Assembly (NCBI GenBank): GCA_965230005.1
Contig: OZ245934.1
Location: forward strand, 868,001 to 932,000
Origin: SZUA-309 sp965230005
Lineage (GTDB): Bacteria; Pseudomonadota; Gammaproteobacteria; Pseudomonadales; Azotimanducaceae
Reading direction: 5' to 3'
DNA: 64,000 nucleotides
Part shown: piece after piece, positions 24,724 through 35,400 of the stretch
Position numbering within the stretch: position 1 is the stretch's first letter
Layout: each line of letters opens with the position of its first letter
Program-made: the position numbers and the translations under genes
The notes under the pieces: generated by a model
What the model was told of the DNA's origin: nothing
Database searches by the model: none
The model's input: the letters and a program-made list of their open reading frames with translations, nothing else

Positions 24724-26703
24724 TTGAAAGGGAACAGTAGTGTAACGTTCGCAAGACTTTTTTTCGTCGTTACTACTTGTATTTTTTTCGGGTGTACACC
24801 AGAAAATCGAGACGTAGTACGTACAGGCGCTGCATTTGTGTCGGTCGACAGTCGATACATTTACAATATAAATGACGTTGGCTTAGGCCAGCTCGGCGGA
24901 AACCAGTCACTAGACCTTTGGACTACCAATCACAGCTCACGTCAGTGGACCTTTCTTGATCCTGTTCCGCTGATCGAAGACAGCACCAACGAGCTAGGAC
25001 TGAATCAAGACAAAGACTGGCCAGGTATCGAATCAGACTTGTTGCGATCGGAGGGTCCACCTAGCAGTCTCGTTGATGTCTGGATCCGTTTCGAAGGTGA
25101 CAGCCTTGTTTTCGAATCTTTAGGGAAAATCGGCTATGCGTTTGGTGTTCGCATCTCATGGCCGGTTGCGTTTACGGTAGATGGAGGTGCAACAACGGAA
25201 TCCTTGTCCGGATGCTTGAAGGAAGACAACTATTGCACGGCACACGTCCTGAATCTTCCTGCGTCATCGAAAATCGAAATTCTGCCACTGCCACCACCGA
25301 GCGACGGATTCCCGATAGATGTGTCTGTAATCGCCCCGACTTCAGACGCCGCTGTGGTGATCGGACGTCTAATGAAACCTCTTGATTCCAGTAATTTCTC
25401 GCTTCACCTAAAAGATAGGCATGGAATCGCGATGGCAGATCTCGCAGGCGATAGTCAGGCCGATATCTTCATATCGAGAGGCGGTGCCCGAGGCATGATG
25501 GACCGGGCGGACCCAGCCGCACTGGATGAATTGCTCGTTGCTGAGGATGGCAGATATCTAGACCGAACGCCCCCATCAGGAATCACTAAATATGGCTGCC
25601 CCGGCCGCCAAACAGAGCTGTTAGATGTCGATCAAGATGGAGACTTGGATATATATCAGGTTTGCGGTCGAGGCCGACCACCAAACAATCGGGCAAAGAA
25701 CAGACTATACGTACAGGAAGGTCGCGGACGGTTCGGTGAACAAGCTGAACAGTTCGGGATTGCATTCGAGGGTGTAGGGCATTTCGAACATTTGCCGTCG
25801 GATGCCGGAGGTGCAGCGATAGCTTGGATCACAGGCGACTCACTTGTTCTCTACTCGAAAGATGAGAAGAAGTTTGTGGAGAGATGTACGCTGGAGAATG
25901 TTGGCGGACGACGACTGGTTTTCCTCCCAAGACGAGAGAAAAGCACACTGCACGCAGTGCTGATATCTGGGAAACAAAATTACTGGTTGGAGTTCGGAGA
26001 AGATCCGTGTCCTTCTGCGATGAATCTCGAGGAAATTGGTGTGCCCGGTGGAAGTATTGACGGCGGCTATGTTGACATCGACGGTGACTTAAACGATGAG
26101 TTACTGTTGATTCCGCAAGGGATCTTCTCTCGGGGGAACGATGGTAAGTGGCATCACCAACCAGAGCTAGCATTTGATACGAGAAGGCCGCTACATGACG
26201 CTAGGCAGGTATGGACAGATTTCGATCAAGATGGAGACCTTGACTTATGGCTATTTCTAAAAGATGCCCACTTGGCCCCACAACGCGTTAGTCGGGCAAT
26301 AGATTCATTCCCGATTTTGAGGGACCTTCTCCGAAGCCTTACCGAGCTGGTGCTGAATGAGAAGTTTGTATGGGAACGAGAGTACTGGTTCGGAGAACTG
26401 TTTGAGAACAAGAATGATGGCCGAACGATCGAAGTAAGACTACAAGGGGTAACCGGGAATCGTCAGGCAATCGGCGCGATGCTTTCAGTGGACTACGCTG
26501 ATGGCGAAACCAGACTTTTCACAGTAGGCCACTTCGACTTGTCTGCGTTTTCGCATACGAATTTCAGCATGTACGTACCGAATCCTCCATATAATCCGAT
26601 CAGCGGACTTACCGCGCTGTTTCCCGACGGGGCGAGAGCATCGGCTTCCGCAAACGATGAACGATTGATTACGATCGAACATCCAGATCAAGGTCGAGAA
26701 TAG
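24724..26703 (+). CDS. FG-GAP/VCBS-type repeat lipoprotein
   Basis: This is an exported protein of about 659 residues. The TTG at 24724 has GGAGG 8 bases upstream; it is followed by a hydrophobic stretch ending FFGC, a lipobox with Cys24. An open frame to 24661 is possible but would place the signal sequence far inside. The body has four Asp-rich calcium-type loops: ADLAGDSQAD (about 239), DVDQDGDLD (about 301), DIDGDLNDE (about 451) and DFDQDGDLD (about 499). The C-terminus resembles the ASPIC/UnbV domain that often follows FG-GAP propellers. It is probably a surface or periplasmic carbohydrate- or matrix-binding protein. Its end overlaps the convergent sulfotransferase by 35 bp. Confidence 0.8.
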   Translation: MKGNSSVTFARLFFVVTTCIFFGCTPENRDVVRTGAAFVSVDSRYIYNINDVGLGQLGGNQSLDLWTTNHSSRQWTFLDPVPLIEDSTNELGLNQDKDWPGIESDLLRSEGPPSSLVDVWIRFEGDSLVFESLGKIGYAFGVRISWPVAFTVDGGATTESLSGCLKEDNYCTAHVLNLPASSKIEILPLPPPSDGFPIDVSVIAPTSDAAVVIGRLMKPLDSSNFSLHLKDRHGIAMADLAGDSQADIFISRGGARGMMDRADPAALDELLVAEDGRYLDRTPPSGITKYGCPGRQTELLDVDQDGDLDIYQVCGRGRPPNNRAKNRLYVQEGRGRFGEQAEQFGIAFEGVGHFEHLPSDAGGAAIAWITGDSLVLYSKDEKKFVERCTLENVGGRRLVFLPRREKSTLHAVLISGKQNYWLEFGEDPCPSAMNLEEIGVPGGSIDGGYVDIDGDLNDELLLIPQGIFSRGNDGKWHHQPELAFDTRRPLHDARQVWTDFDQDGDLDLWLFLKDAHLAPQRVSRAIDSFPILRDLLRSLTELVLNEKFVWEREYWFGELFENKNDGRTIEVRLQGVTGNRQAIGAMLSVDYADGETRLFTVGHFDLSAFSHTNFSMYVPNPPYNPISGLTALFPDGARASASANDERLITIEHPDQGRE

Positions 26704-27604
26704 CCTGTCGTGTAAGCCCGTTGATCACGTATCGTTCAAATCTGGTGACATCTTCCCGAGGATTCTTTTCTTGTCCAGATCCAATAGGCGTTGATAGAAG
26801 CGTTCCATCGAGTGACAACTCACAGTAGTTTTCCAGCTTAGCCACAGCATCCGGGTCGGTAGTTAGTTCGTGATAGCTCATACGTAGAGCATCTAGTATC
26901 TTCGATGCCGCAAAAAACTCCTGCACGAGCCGACGCCAGTGCAGCGCAAACTGTCTCGCAGTGAAGGCTGTCTCTGTCGGCCAGTGGCTGTACCAGTTGA
27001 GGCTTGGTTCAAACCTCTTGTAGGAAGCAAAAGCTGCAACAGGATTTCTGTACAGAAAGACAATCTTTGCCTCCGGGTAAATCCATTTGAGTAGGAGTGC
27101 TTCTTCTAGGCCATAACGAACTTCTTTGATACCCCACCTTGATGCTCCTTTCGCTAACGCTGGTTCTGCGTACAACTTGAACAGAAACTCGGCGATTGCA
27201 GATTCGAAACACGTAGATGGTGGAGCCATTGTTGCAATCCATTTTTGCGGCAAATCAGCCAACGGCACATCATCGAAGTCGGATACATGTCTGAGTTTGA
27301 CGGGTCGTATCGTTCGCACCAGGTTTTGCAGGGTGTTCGAACGATTGTGAGGTTCACCCCAGATTAGTGCTTCTCCGGAACTCATGATGAGCCTTTGAAG
27401 TAGCGTGGACCCTGAACGCCAGCCAGCGGATAAGATGAAGATAGGCTTTTGCTCGATCCCAATTCGACGTGACATCGAGCGATCTGTGCCATGCAATGGA
27501 TGATGGAGTCTTACTCTCATTGCATCAGATCGTCCCAAGCGAGCGTAGTGAGAACCAAGAAATGGATCCAGCTGGTGCCTCAATAGTGAAAAGAGCTTTT
27601 TCAT
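26669..27604 (-). CDS. Sulfotransferase-family protein (first of two)
   Basis: The enzyme has 311 residues with a PAPS 5'-phosphosulfate loop in FILSAGWRSGSTLLQRLIMSS (about 54-74) and a 3'-phosphate region VFLYRNPVAAFASYKRF. It ends in a C-terminal portion with TRFERYVINGL. It would transfer sulfate from PAPS to a hydroxyl of a glycan or other acceptor. Its start overlaps the stop of the upstream flippase gene (ATGA at 27601-27604). This coupling to a flippase argues for modification of the polysaccharide or its lipid-linked precursor. Confidence 0.87.
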   Translation of the reverse strand: MKKLFSLLRHQLDPFLGSHYARLGRSDAMRVRLHHPLHGTDRSMSRRIGIEQKPIFILSAGWRSGSTLLQRLIMSSGEALIWGEPHNRSNTLQNLVRTIRPVKLRHVSDFDDVPLADLPQKWIATMAPPSTCFESAIAEFLFKLYAEPALAKGASRWGIKEVRYGLEEALLLKWIYPEAKIVFLYRNPVAAFASYKRFEPSLNWYSHWPTETAFTARQFALHWRRLVQEFFAASKILDALRMSYHELTTDPDAVAKLENYCELSLDGTLLSTPIGSGQEKNPREDVTRFERYVINGLTRQAILDLDLDVRS

Positions 27605-29175
27605 CTAGGTAGAGTTTTTCCTCGTAGCGACATGGAAACAAGTCGAAGAGCACCTTGGAGATCGCGCCTGTCTGCAGCCGTAGCAACCAAGAAAACAACA
27701 GACAGATACAGGAACGACAGCACCCCAACGATAAAGGCTAGATGGACCCAAGAACCGAGAATCACGGCATCTCGCGCAAAGAAACCAACTACAAGGACCA
27801 CACCGCAAGGAGCGGTACCCCTCAAAAACGAACTCGTAAGAAAATCCACCAGCTTCGTTCCGGCGACCCTGCACCCCATCGGCCACGCGACGAAGAGTTG
27901 GAACAGCACGTTGACTGTGAAAGCTGAAGCCGCGGCCCCTGTGACTCCCATGCCCACTTGCGAAACCGCTAAGAATGTAACGGCGGCGACACAAAGCTGC
28001 ACCCCCAAGGTCCACAACGAAATACTCTGCAGCTCAGCCTTGGCAAACAGAATTCTGAACAGCATAAAGGTTGAGTATCTGAAGACGTAGGTGAGATAAA
28101 TTATCGTTAACGCACTAGCAGCAAACTCGAATCTCTCTCCCACATATAGAACTAGAATGGAATCTGCGAAAAGTATTAGCGGATTGACAACAAAGAGAGT
28201 AAACCAAAGCAGATAGCGATTTCCTCGAAGATAAGCTTCTTGTATCGCCACGTGGTTGTTGTTCGTTACTGCGGCTGTCAATGCTGGTTCGCTAGGAGAG
28301 AAGGAGGTGTTTATCAAAGTCCCTAGTTGTCGATCTGGTATCAATACGAGGTTGTAGGCGGCAACGTCTGCTTTCGATCCGAACTCGTTCAAAATCAGAG
28401 GTGCCGCAGAATTGCGGAGGAGATTGGAGACTGAGTTAACAACGGACCAACCCCCGAAGCTTACAAGTTGTTTGGTTTTGGCTAGGGAGAAACTCGACCA
28501 GGCAGGACGGAGGTCCGGAAGCGCCTTCAACGACAAGGAAACAATTAGCATCGCTCCGATCAGACTCGAGGACGATGTAGCGACAACAACAAACATAACT
28601 CTCGCGTCGACCAACAAAAGCAGTCCTGCGAGAATCGTAAGCCGCAAGGCCTCCTGCCCAAGCCTTATCGCATTCTGCAATACAAACTGCTGAGTAGCGT
28701 GGAGTCCTACAGAAAGCGGCTGCACAACCAACTCTACACTCTGAGCAATCACCAGCATCAGAAGCATCAACTGGGCGTCCTGCAGCCAAGCGGTCTCAAG
28801 CGTGACCAGGCTGTCAAGGTTCGCACACATCAACAGCCCAACACTCAACACAAGCAGCGCGAGCAGGAAAGAAACAGGTAGCGCGGATGACGTCACCTTG
28901 CTGATCTCAGCGCTATCTCTTGTGGCCAAAGCGGCTACCGTATATCTCGCTACCCCCGAGCGAACCATCGGGACGAGCAACATGGCTACATACATCAATG
29001 CACTGACAATTGGTAGAAGGCTGTACTCCTCGAGAGATATTCGATTTAGAAGGTACGGGTGCATCCATATCAGGACGGCAACGGATAACAGCCTGACTGC
29101 CATTGAACTGGCGGTGTTAATGACCAGCAATCGCTTGCTGAAAACGATGCCGTAGTTGCCTTTCGGAGTACTCAA
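27601..29175 (-). CDS. Polysaccharide flippase (Wzx/MATE-like, first of two)
   Basis: This is an integral membrane protein of 524 residues with about 12-14 predicted helices. The N-terminal ASSMAVRLLSVAVLIWMHPYLLNRISLEEYSLL is typical of oligosaccharide flippases, and a central SFGGWSVVNSVSNLLRNSA segment repeats the pattern for the second bundle. It would move undecaprenyl-linked repeat units across the inner membrane. The frame opens with TTG at 29175 with only a weak GGGA upstream. It is coupled to the sulfotransferase gene downstream. Confidence 0.9.
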   Translation of the reverse strand: MSTPKGNYGIVFSKRLLVINTASSMAVRLLSVAVLIWMHPYLLNRISLEEYSLLPIVSALMYVAMLLVPMVRSGVARYTVAALATRDSAEISKVTSSALPVSFLLALLVLSVGLLMCANLDSLVTLETAWLQDAQLMLLMLVIAQSVELVVQPLSVGLHATQQFVLQNAIRLGQEALRLTILAGLLLLVDARVMFVVVATSSSSLIGAMLIVSLSLKALPDLRPAWSSFSLAKTKQLVSFGGWSVVNSVSNLLRNSAAPLILNEFGSKADVAAYNLVLIPDRQLGTLINTSFSPSEPALTAAVTNNNHVAIQEAYLRGNRYLLWFTLFVVNPLILFADSILVLYVGERFEFAASALTIIYLTYVFRYSTFMLFRILFAKAELQSISLWTLGVQLCVAAVTFLAVSQVGMGVTGAAASAFTVNVLFQLFVAWPMGCRVAGTKLVDFLTSSFLRGTAPCGVVLVVGFFARDAVILGSWVHLAFIVGVLSFLYLSVVFLVATAADRRDLQGALRLVSMSLRGKTLPR

Positions 29176-29417
29176 CTCAATTCCCGAATGAGGTTACGTA
29201 CGCGCGCGAAGATACCTTCAAACTGCGTAGATGTACTGCCAGGACATATATGCGTTTTGAGCGCTTGGGGACACAAAGCCCTTACAGTCTTGAGTTCATT
29301 CCCGAGGCCAAACGTAGCATATTGAGTGATCGCATCTGAGTTCTACCTATTTTCGAGGACTCACTCTAAATTGCGATCTTAAGACTATGAAATTCTTAGA
29401 CTAACTCCGAGGCGATC
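29176..29417. promoter_or_regulatory. Divergent intergenic region upstream of the giant repeat protein
   Basis: These 242 bases separate the flippase from the giant gene. The sequence is A+T-rich close to the giant gene (about 29340-29400) and must contain both promoters. I see no clear consensus promoter, RNA or operator. GAGG lies 5 bases before the TTG start of the giant gene. Confidence 0.4.
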
Positions 29418-32400
29418 TTGCGCAAGGCTTTTCACTCTATCGCTGCCATTGCAATGTTTTCGCTGCTTTGCGCAGCCCAGCTTTCTTTCGCTCTACCACC
29501 GAATTTTCAGAGCGAGACCATTTTGAGCGGACTTCAGTCGCCAGTTTACGCTGCGCAACTGCCCGACGGTCGGTTGCTGGTCCTAGAAAAGTTGGGAAGG
29601 GTAGTAATTTTCGACCCTTCGACAAGTACACCCGCCATCCAAACCTATCTCGTTTTACCCAATGTAGAGGGTGGCGCAGAACGAGGTTTGACCTCCATAG
29701 CGCTCGATCCCCAATTCGAAACCAACGGTTTCCTATACATCTACTACACCCACCAGCCAACCGGCAGAAATCGAGTGTCGAGATTTAGCCACCTGGGCGA
29801 TACCGCTGACTTGGACAGCGAGTTCGTAGTCTGGGAAGACAACGAGCCCTGGTCATCCTGCTGTCACTACGGCGGCGGTTTGGGTTTCGGACCCGACGGG
29901 TTGTTGTATCTCACAACCGGCGAAGAGTTTGACGGTGCACAGGCCCAAGATCTCACTCGAGCAGGCGGCAAGGTCATTCGAGTTGCTCCTGATGGCTCTA
30001 TACCTGCTGATAACCCTTTCGCCGACGGTCCAGGGGGCAATCTTGATGAGATATGGGCCACGGGTCTCCGTAACCCCTACAGAGCAGCCTGGGACCTCGT
30101 TGAAGAGCGGTTTTACATCGGAGAGGTGGGAGGAAATGTAAATAGCACTGCTCGAGAGGACATTCATGTTGGCCGTGCTGGAGCCAATTTCGGCTGGCCA
30201 GATTGCGAGGGCCAATGCTCGAATCCGAGCTATGACGATCCGGTTTTCGACTACGGCCATAACTCAGCCGGCGGGGCAGTTACCTTGGGCTTCGTGTATC
30301 GAGGCTCTCAATTCCCATCGAGCTATCAAGGGGTACTGTTCTTTACCGACTACGTGCGCGGGTTCATCCGTTACCTGACGTTTTTTCCAGACGGCTCGCT
30401 GAACACAGATGAGGACTTTGGTACGGGATTCGGCCCGATTGTGCATATGATCGAAGCGCAGGATGGTTCGATTTATCTTGTGAACTATGCCGGCAGCGTT
30501 GAGCGGGTTTTCTATGTCTCCGGCAACCAGCCTCCTTCAATTTCGTCTGTTACATCATCTCCAGCGCTCCCTGGCCCAGCACCTGCAACCGTCTCATTTA
30601 CTGCAGTGGCATCTGATGCCGAGAACGATCCGCTTTCCTATGAGTGGCAGTTTGGTGATGGGACACAAGCGTTTGGTGCTTCCGTGAGTCACACCTATAC
30701 GTCCAACGGGCCCTACACCGTTCGATTGTTAGTCTCTGACGGAAATCGGACCACAACCGCCGCACCAATTCTAGTAAACGTTGGCAACCCGCCTACAGTT
30801 TCAATCTCCTCGCCGGTAGATGGAACACATTTTAGAGCGGGCGACTCAATTGTGTTCGCAGGGGATGCGGTGGATCCAGATGAAACAATAGGCGCTGCCT
30901 CATACAGCTGGGATGTTCGATTCTTGCACAACACCCATACGCATCCGGCTGTCACGAACTTACAGGAGACGAGTGGAACACTAGTTATCGAAGACTCTGG
31001 TCACGACTATACCGGGAGTACCGGATACGAGTTTGTACTCACCGTTACGGACTCAGACGGATTGGAAGGCAGTGCCTCGGTCGTAGTGCTTCCCGACAAG
31101 GTCAACGTTGACATCTCAACCGCTCCAATAGCGTTGCCTGTCTATCTTGACGGTATTCCTTTAACTACACCGGTCACCTACGACACGCTAATCGGCTTTC
31201 GGCATGTCGTTTCCGTGGCCACCCAATGTGTCGATGGTACGGAGTACGTGTTTGAGTCATGGTCGGATGGAGGTGCACAGACTCACACCTATATTGTCCC
31301 GACCACAAACGCTTCGCTGACGGCGAACTTCATTGCGAATGGGCCTTGCAGCGAACTTCCCACTGACGGTCTTGTTCTGCATCTCGAATCGGAAAACGCG
31401 GTTGTTGACGTAGGCGGGGTGGTAACCGCATGGAGTGATCTTTCTCCCAATGCAAACGATCTGACCAGCACCGGTGATCCCCGTTTGCTTCTTGGAGCTT
31501 TGAACGGCCAATCCGTAATCGATTTCGATGGAGACGGTGACTCAATGTTCCGAGATTCACCAGTCGGCTTACCGACAGGTGTTTCTGACCGATCAGTTTT
31601 TCTTGTGGTGAACTACCAGGGAACGGGATACGGAGGTTTTGCGTGGGGTAAAAACGCCTGTAATCAGACTTTCGGCACAATCGTAGACCCCGGTGGGACT
31701 TTGATGCTGCAGGGATGGTGTCAGGATTTTCCGAGTTCAAGCCTTGGCACTGGAGAAGGCTGGTTGGTTCAGTCAGCAACCGTTGGCAATGGAAGTTTCT
31801 CACATTTCAAAGATGGCGTTTTGATAGACGAAAGAAATCACCAGTTCAATACCGTCGCTGAAAAGCTGGTGATGGGCGCGGAAATCGACGGTTCACCGTT
31901 TGTGGATATGCAGGTCGCCGCTGTTTTTGTTTATGACCGAGAACTTTCTGCAGCGGAACGGCTCCAGGTGCAGAATTACCTGCAGACCAAGTACCTGGGC
32001 AACTCAGGAGAGCAGTCACCTAACGCACTCGACGACTTTGCCTCGGCGGAGTCGGGCGGCACGGCCTCCATTCCTGTCCTTGATAACGACTCAGACCCAG
32101 ACGGTGTTCTTGACCCGGCGACCTTAACTATTTCTACGCCGCCGGCTAACGGCACCGCAACTGTAGATCCTGTTTCCGGGGTGGTTAACTATCAGCACAA
32201 TGGCAGTGGTGGTCCCACCGACAACTTTTCCTACGTGGTCTCAGACAACAGCGGAAATGTTTCAAACGTCGCCAACGTGACCGTTGAAATAGTTGATCTT
32301 GGTGGGCTTCTCCAGAACGGCTTGGCATTACGGCTTGAAAGTAAGCAGGGTGTAGTAGCTTCTGGTGGGATAGTTACCACGTGGCAGGATCTGTCTGGCA

Positions 32401-35400
32401 ACGGGAATGATTTGTTTGCTGTTGGGGATCCGCAGTTAATAACGACACCAACTGGTGGCAGTGCGATTGATTTCGATGGAGTAGGGGACATGTTGTCCCG
32501 TGGCAGTGGCTTTACTGGTATTCCGACGGGCAATACAGATCGAACTGTTTTTGCATTGGTGCAGTACGATGGTACGGGCTATGGAGGCGTTTCGTTCGGC
32601 GATAGAGGTTGCAACAAGACCTTTGGATTAATTGTTGACCCCTCGGGCAACCTGATGATGCAGGGATTCTGTCGTTCGAATGATTTTGCGACGACGGAAG
32701 CAGGCACAGGCGCGGGGTGGATCATTCAATCCGTTGTTCTTGAAGGCGGAATATTCAGTCACTACAAAGACGATCAGCTCATCGACAGTCAGACGCACTC
32801 ATTTGGTACGGTAATGGATGACATTGTCGTTGGTGCAGAAATCGATGGTACGCCAAAGATCGATATGCAGGTTTCCGCCGTGCTCATCTACAACCGAGCG
32901 CTCAACCCCAGTGAACTGCAACAGGTTAGAAGCTATCTTCAGCAGAACTACTTAGGCCCGCCGACTCCGCAAAACCCGATTGCGGGTGACGACTCGGCTA
33001 CCGTAACGGCTGGAAGCGCTGTCCTGATAGATGTGCTATCGAATGATGTCGACCCGGATGGTCTGATTGATCCGGCAACGGTTAGCATCGTGCAAAGCCC
33101 TTCCTCTGGAACGCTAGTAGTCGACCCAATAAACGGATCCGTTACATATACGCATGACGGAGGAGCCAGTCTCACCGACTCGTTTAGTTACACCGTTCAG
33201 GACGACCAGGGTGCCCTATCCAATGAGGCAAACGTTACTCTCGACGTGGTTGCCAGTCTCCCTCCGTCGGCTGTAAATGACTCTGCCTTCGTGGTTCAGG
33301 GTAACAGCGTGCTCATTGATGTATTGTCGAATGATTCGGATCCGGAAGGCGCCATTGATTCGAGCAGTGTCTCAATTGTGCAGCAGCCGAGCTTGGGAAT
33401 AGCGAGCGTTAATCCGACTACTGGAGAAATCAACTATCAACACGGTGGGGCATCGACACAATCTGATACCTTCACCTACAGCTTTTCCGATCAGGCTGGT
33501 GTCGTATCCAATACGGCAACAGTGACGATTACAGTAGGCACTCCTGATGCAACGGTTCAAATAACGTCTCCAGCAGAAGGCGGGCTTTTACAAGGACCGA
33601 GTCTGACGATCAACTATACGGTTTCCGGGACAGACTACGATCACCTGCACCTTTCCTTAGACGGAGCGGGGCACAACACCATCATGGATCTGACGGGAAC
33701 GTATACGTTTAACAACGTTTCGCCAGGCCCGCATACCGTGACTGCCACGCTGGTAACCGCAGCACACCAACCGGTACCGGTCGCAAGTGCGACAGATACC
33801 ATTGCAATCGTTGTGACTGACTCCATCGGTTCGCCAGTGGCTATCGATGATGAGCTCAGCGCTACAGCAGTTGGATCAACTGATCTGGTTGTTCTGACCA
33901 ATGACTTGGACATTGATGGTTCGATAGATCCATCTACGCTGACATTGCAGCAGGTCCCATCATCAGGTAATGCCACAGTAGACCCGGTTTCTGGGACCGT
34001 AATCTATACACCGAATCCTGGGACGACGTCTGACCAGTTTAGCTATCAGGTAGCCGATAACAGTGGGTTGATATCCAACGAGGCATTCGTTGATGTCACT
34101 GTGAATGGTCTTATCCCTCTATCTGGCCTCGTTCTGCACCTGGAGGCAGATGAAGGCGTTCTTGCTTCTGGTGGGATAGTTACCACGTGGCAGGATCTGT
34201 CTGGCAACGGGAATGATTTGTTTGCTGTTGGGGATCCGCAGTTAATAACGACACCAACTGGTGGCAGTGCGATTGATTTCGATGGAGTAGGGGACATGTT
34301 GTCCCGTGGCAGTGGCTTTACTGGTATTCCGACGGGCAATACAGATCGAACTGTTTTTGCATTGGTGCAGTACGATGGTACGGGCTATGGAGGCGTTTCG
34401 TTCGGCGATAGAGGTTGCAACAAGACCTTTGGATTAATTGTTGACCCCTCGGGCAACCTGATGATGCAGGGATTCTGTCGTTCAAATGATTTTGCGACGA
34501 CGGAAGCAGGCACAGGCGCGGGGTGGATCATTCAATCCGTTGTTCTTGAAGGCGGCATATTCAGTCACTACAAAGACGATCAGCTCATCGACAGTCAGAC
34601 GCACTCATTTGGTACGGTAATGGATGACATTGTCGTTGGTGCAGAAATCGATGGTACGCCAAAGATCGATATGCAGGTTTCCGCCGTGCTCATCTACAAC
34701 CGAGCGCTCAACCCCAGTGAACTGCAACAGGTTAGAAGCTATCTTCAGCAGAACTACTTAGGCCCGCCGACTCCGCAAAACCCGATTGCGGGTGACGACT
34801 CGGCTACCGTAACGGCTGGAAGCGCTGTCCTGATAGATGTGCTATCGAATGATGTCGACCCGGATGGTCTGATTGATCCGGCAACGGTTAGCATCGTGCA
34901 AAGCCCTTCCTCTGGAACGCTAGTAGTCGACCCAATAAACGGATCCGTTACATATACGCATGACGGAGGAGCCAGTCTCACCGACTCGTTTAGTTACACC
35001 GTTCAGGACGACCAGGGCGCCCTATCCAATGAGGCAAACGTTACTCTCGACGTGGTTGCCAGTCTCCCTCCGTCGGCTGTAAATGACTCTGCCTTCGTGG
35101 TTCAGGGTAACAGCGTGCTCATTGATGTATTGTCGAATGATTCGGATCCGGAAGGCGCCATTGATTCGAGCAGTGTCTCAATTGTGCAGCAGCCGAGCTT
35201 GGGAATAGCGAGCGTTAATCCGACTACTGGAGAAATCAACTATCAACACGGTGGGGCATCGACACAATCTGATACCTTCACCTACAGCTTTTCCGATCAG
35301 GCTGGTGTCGTATCCAATACGGCAACAGTGACGATTACAGTAGGCACTCCTGATGCAACGGTTCAAATAACGTCTCCAGCAGAAGGCGGGCTTTTACAAG

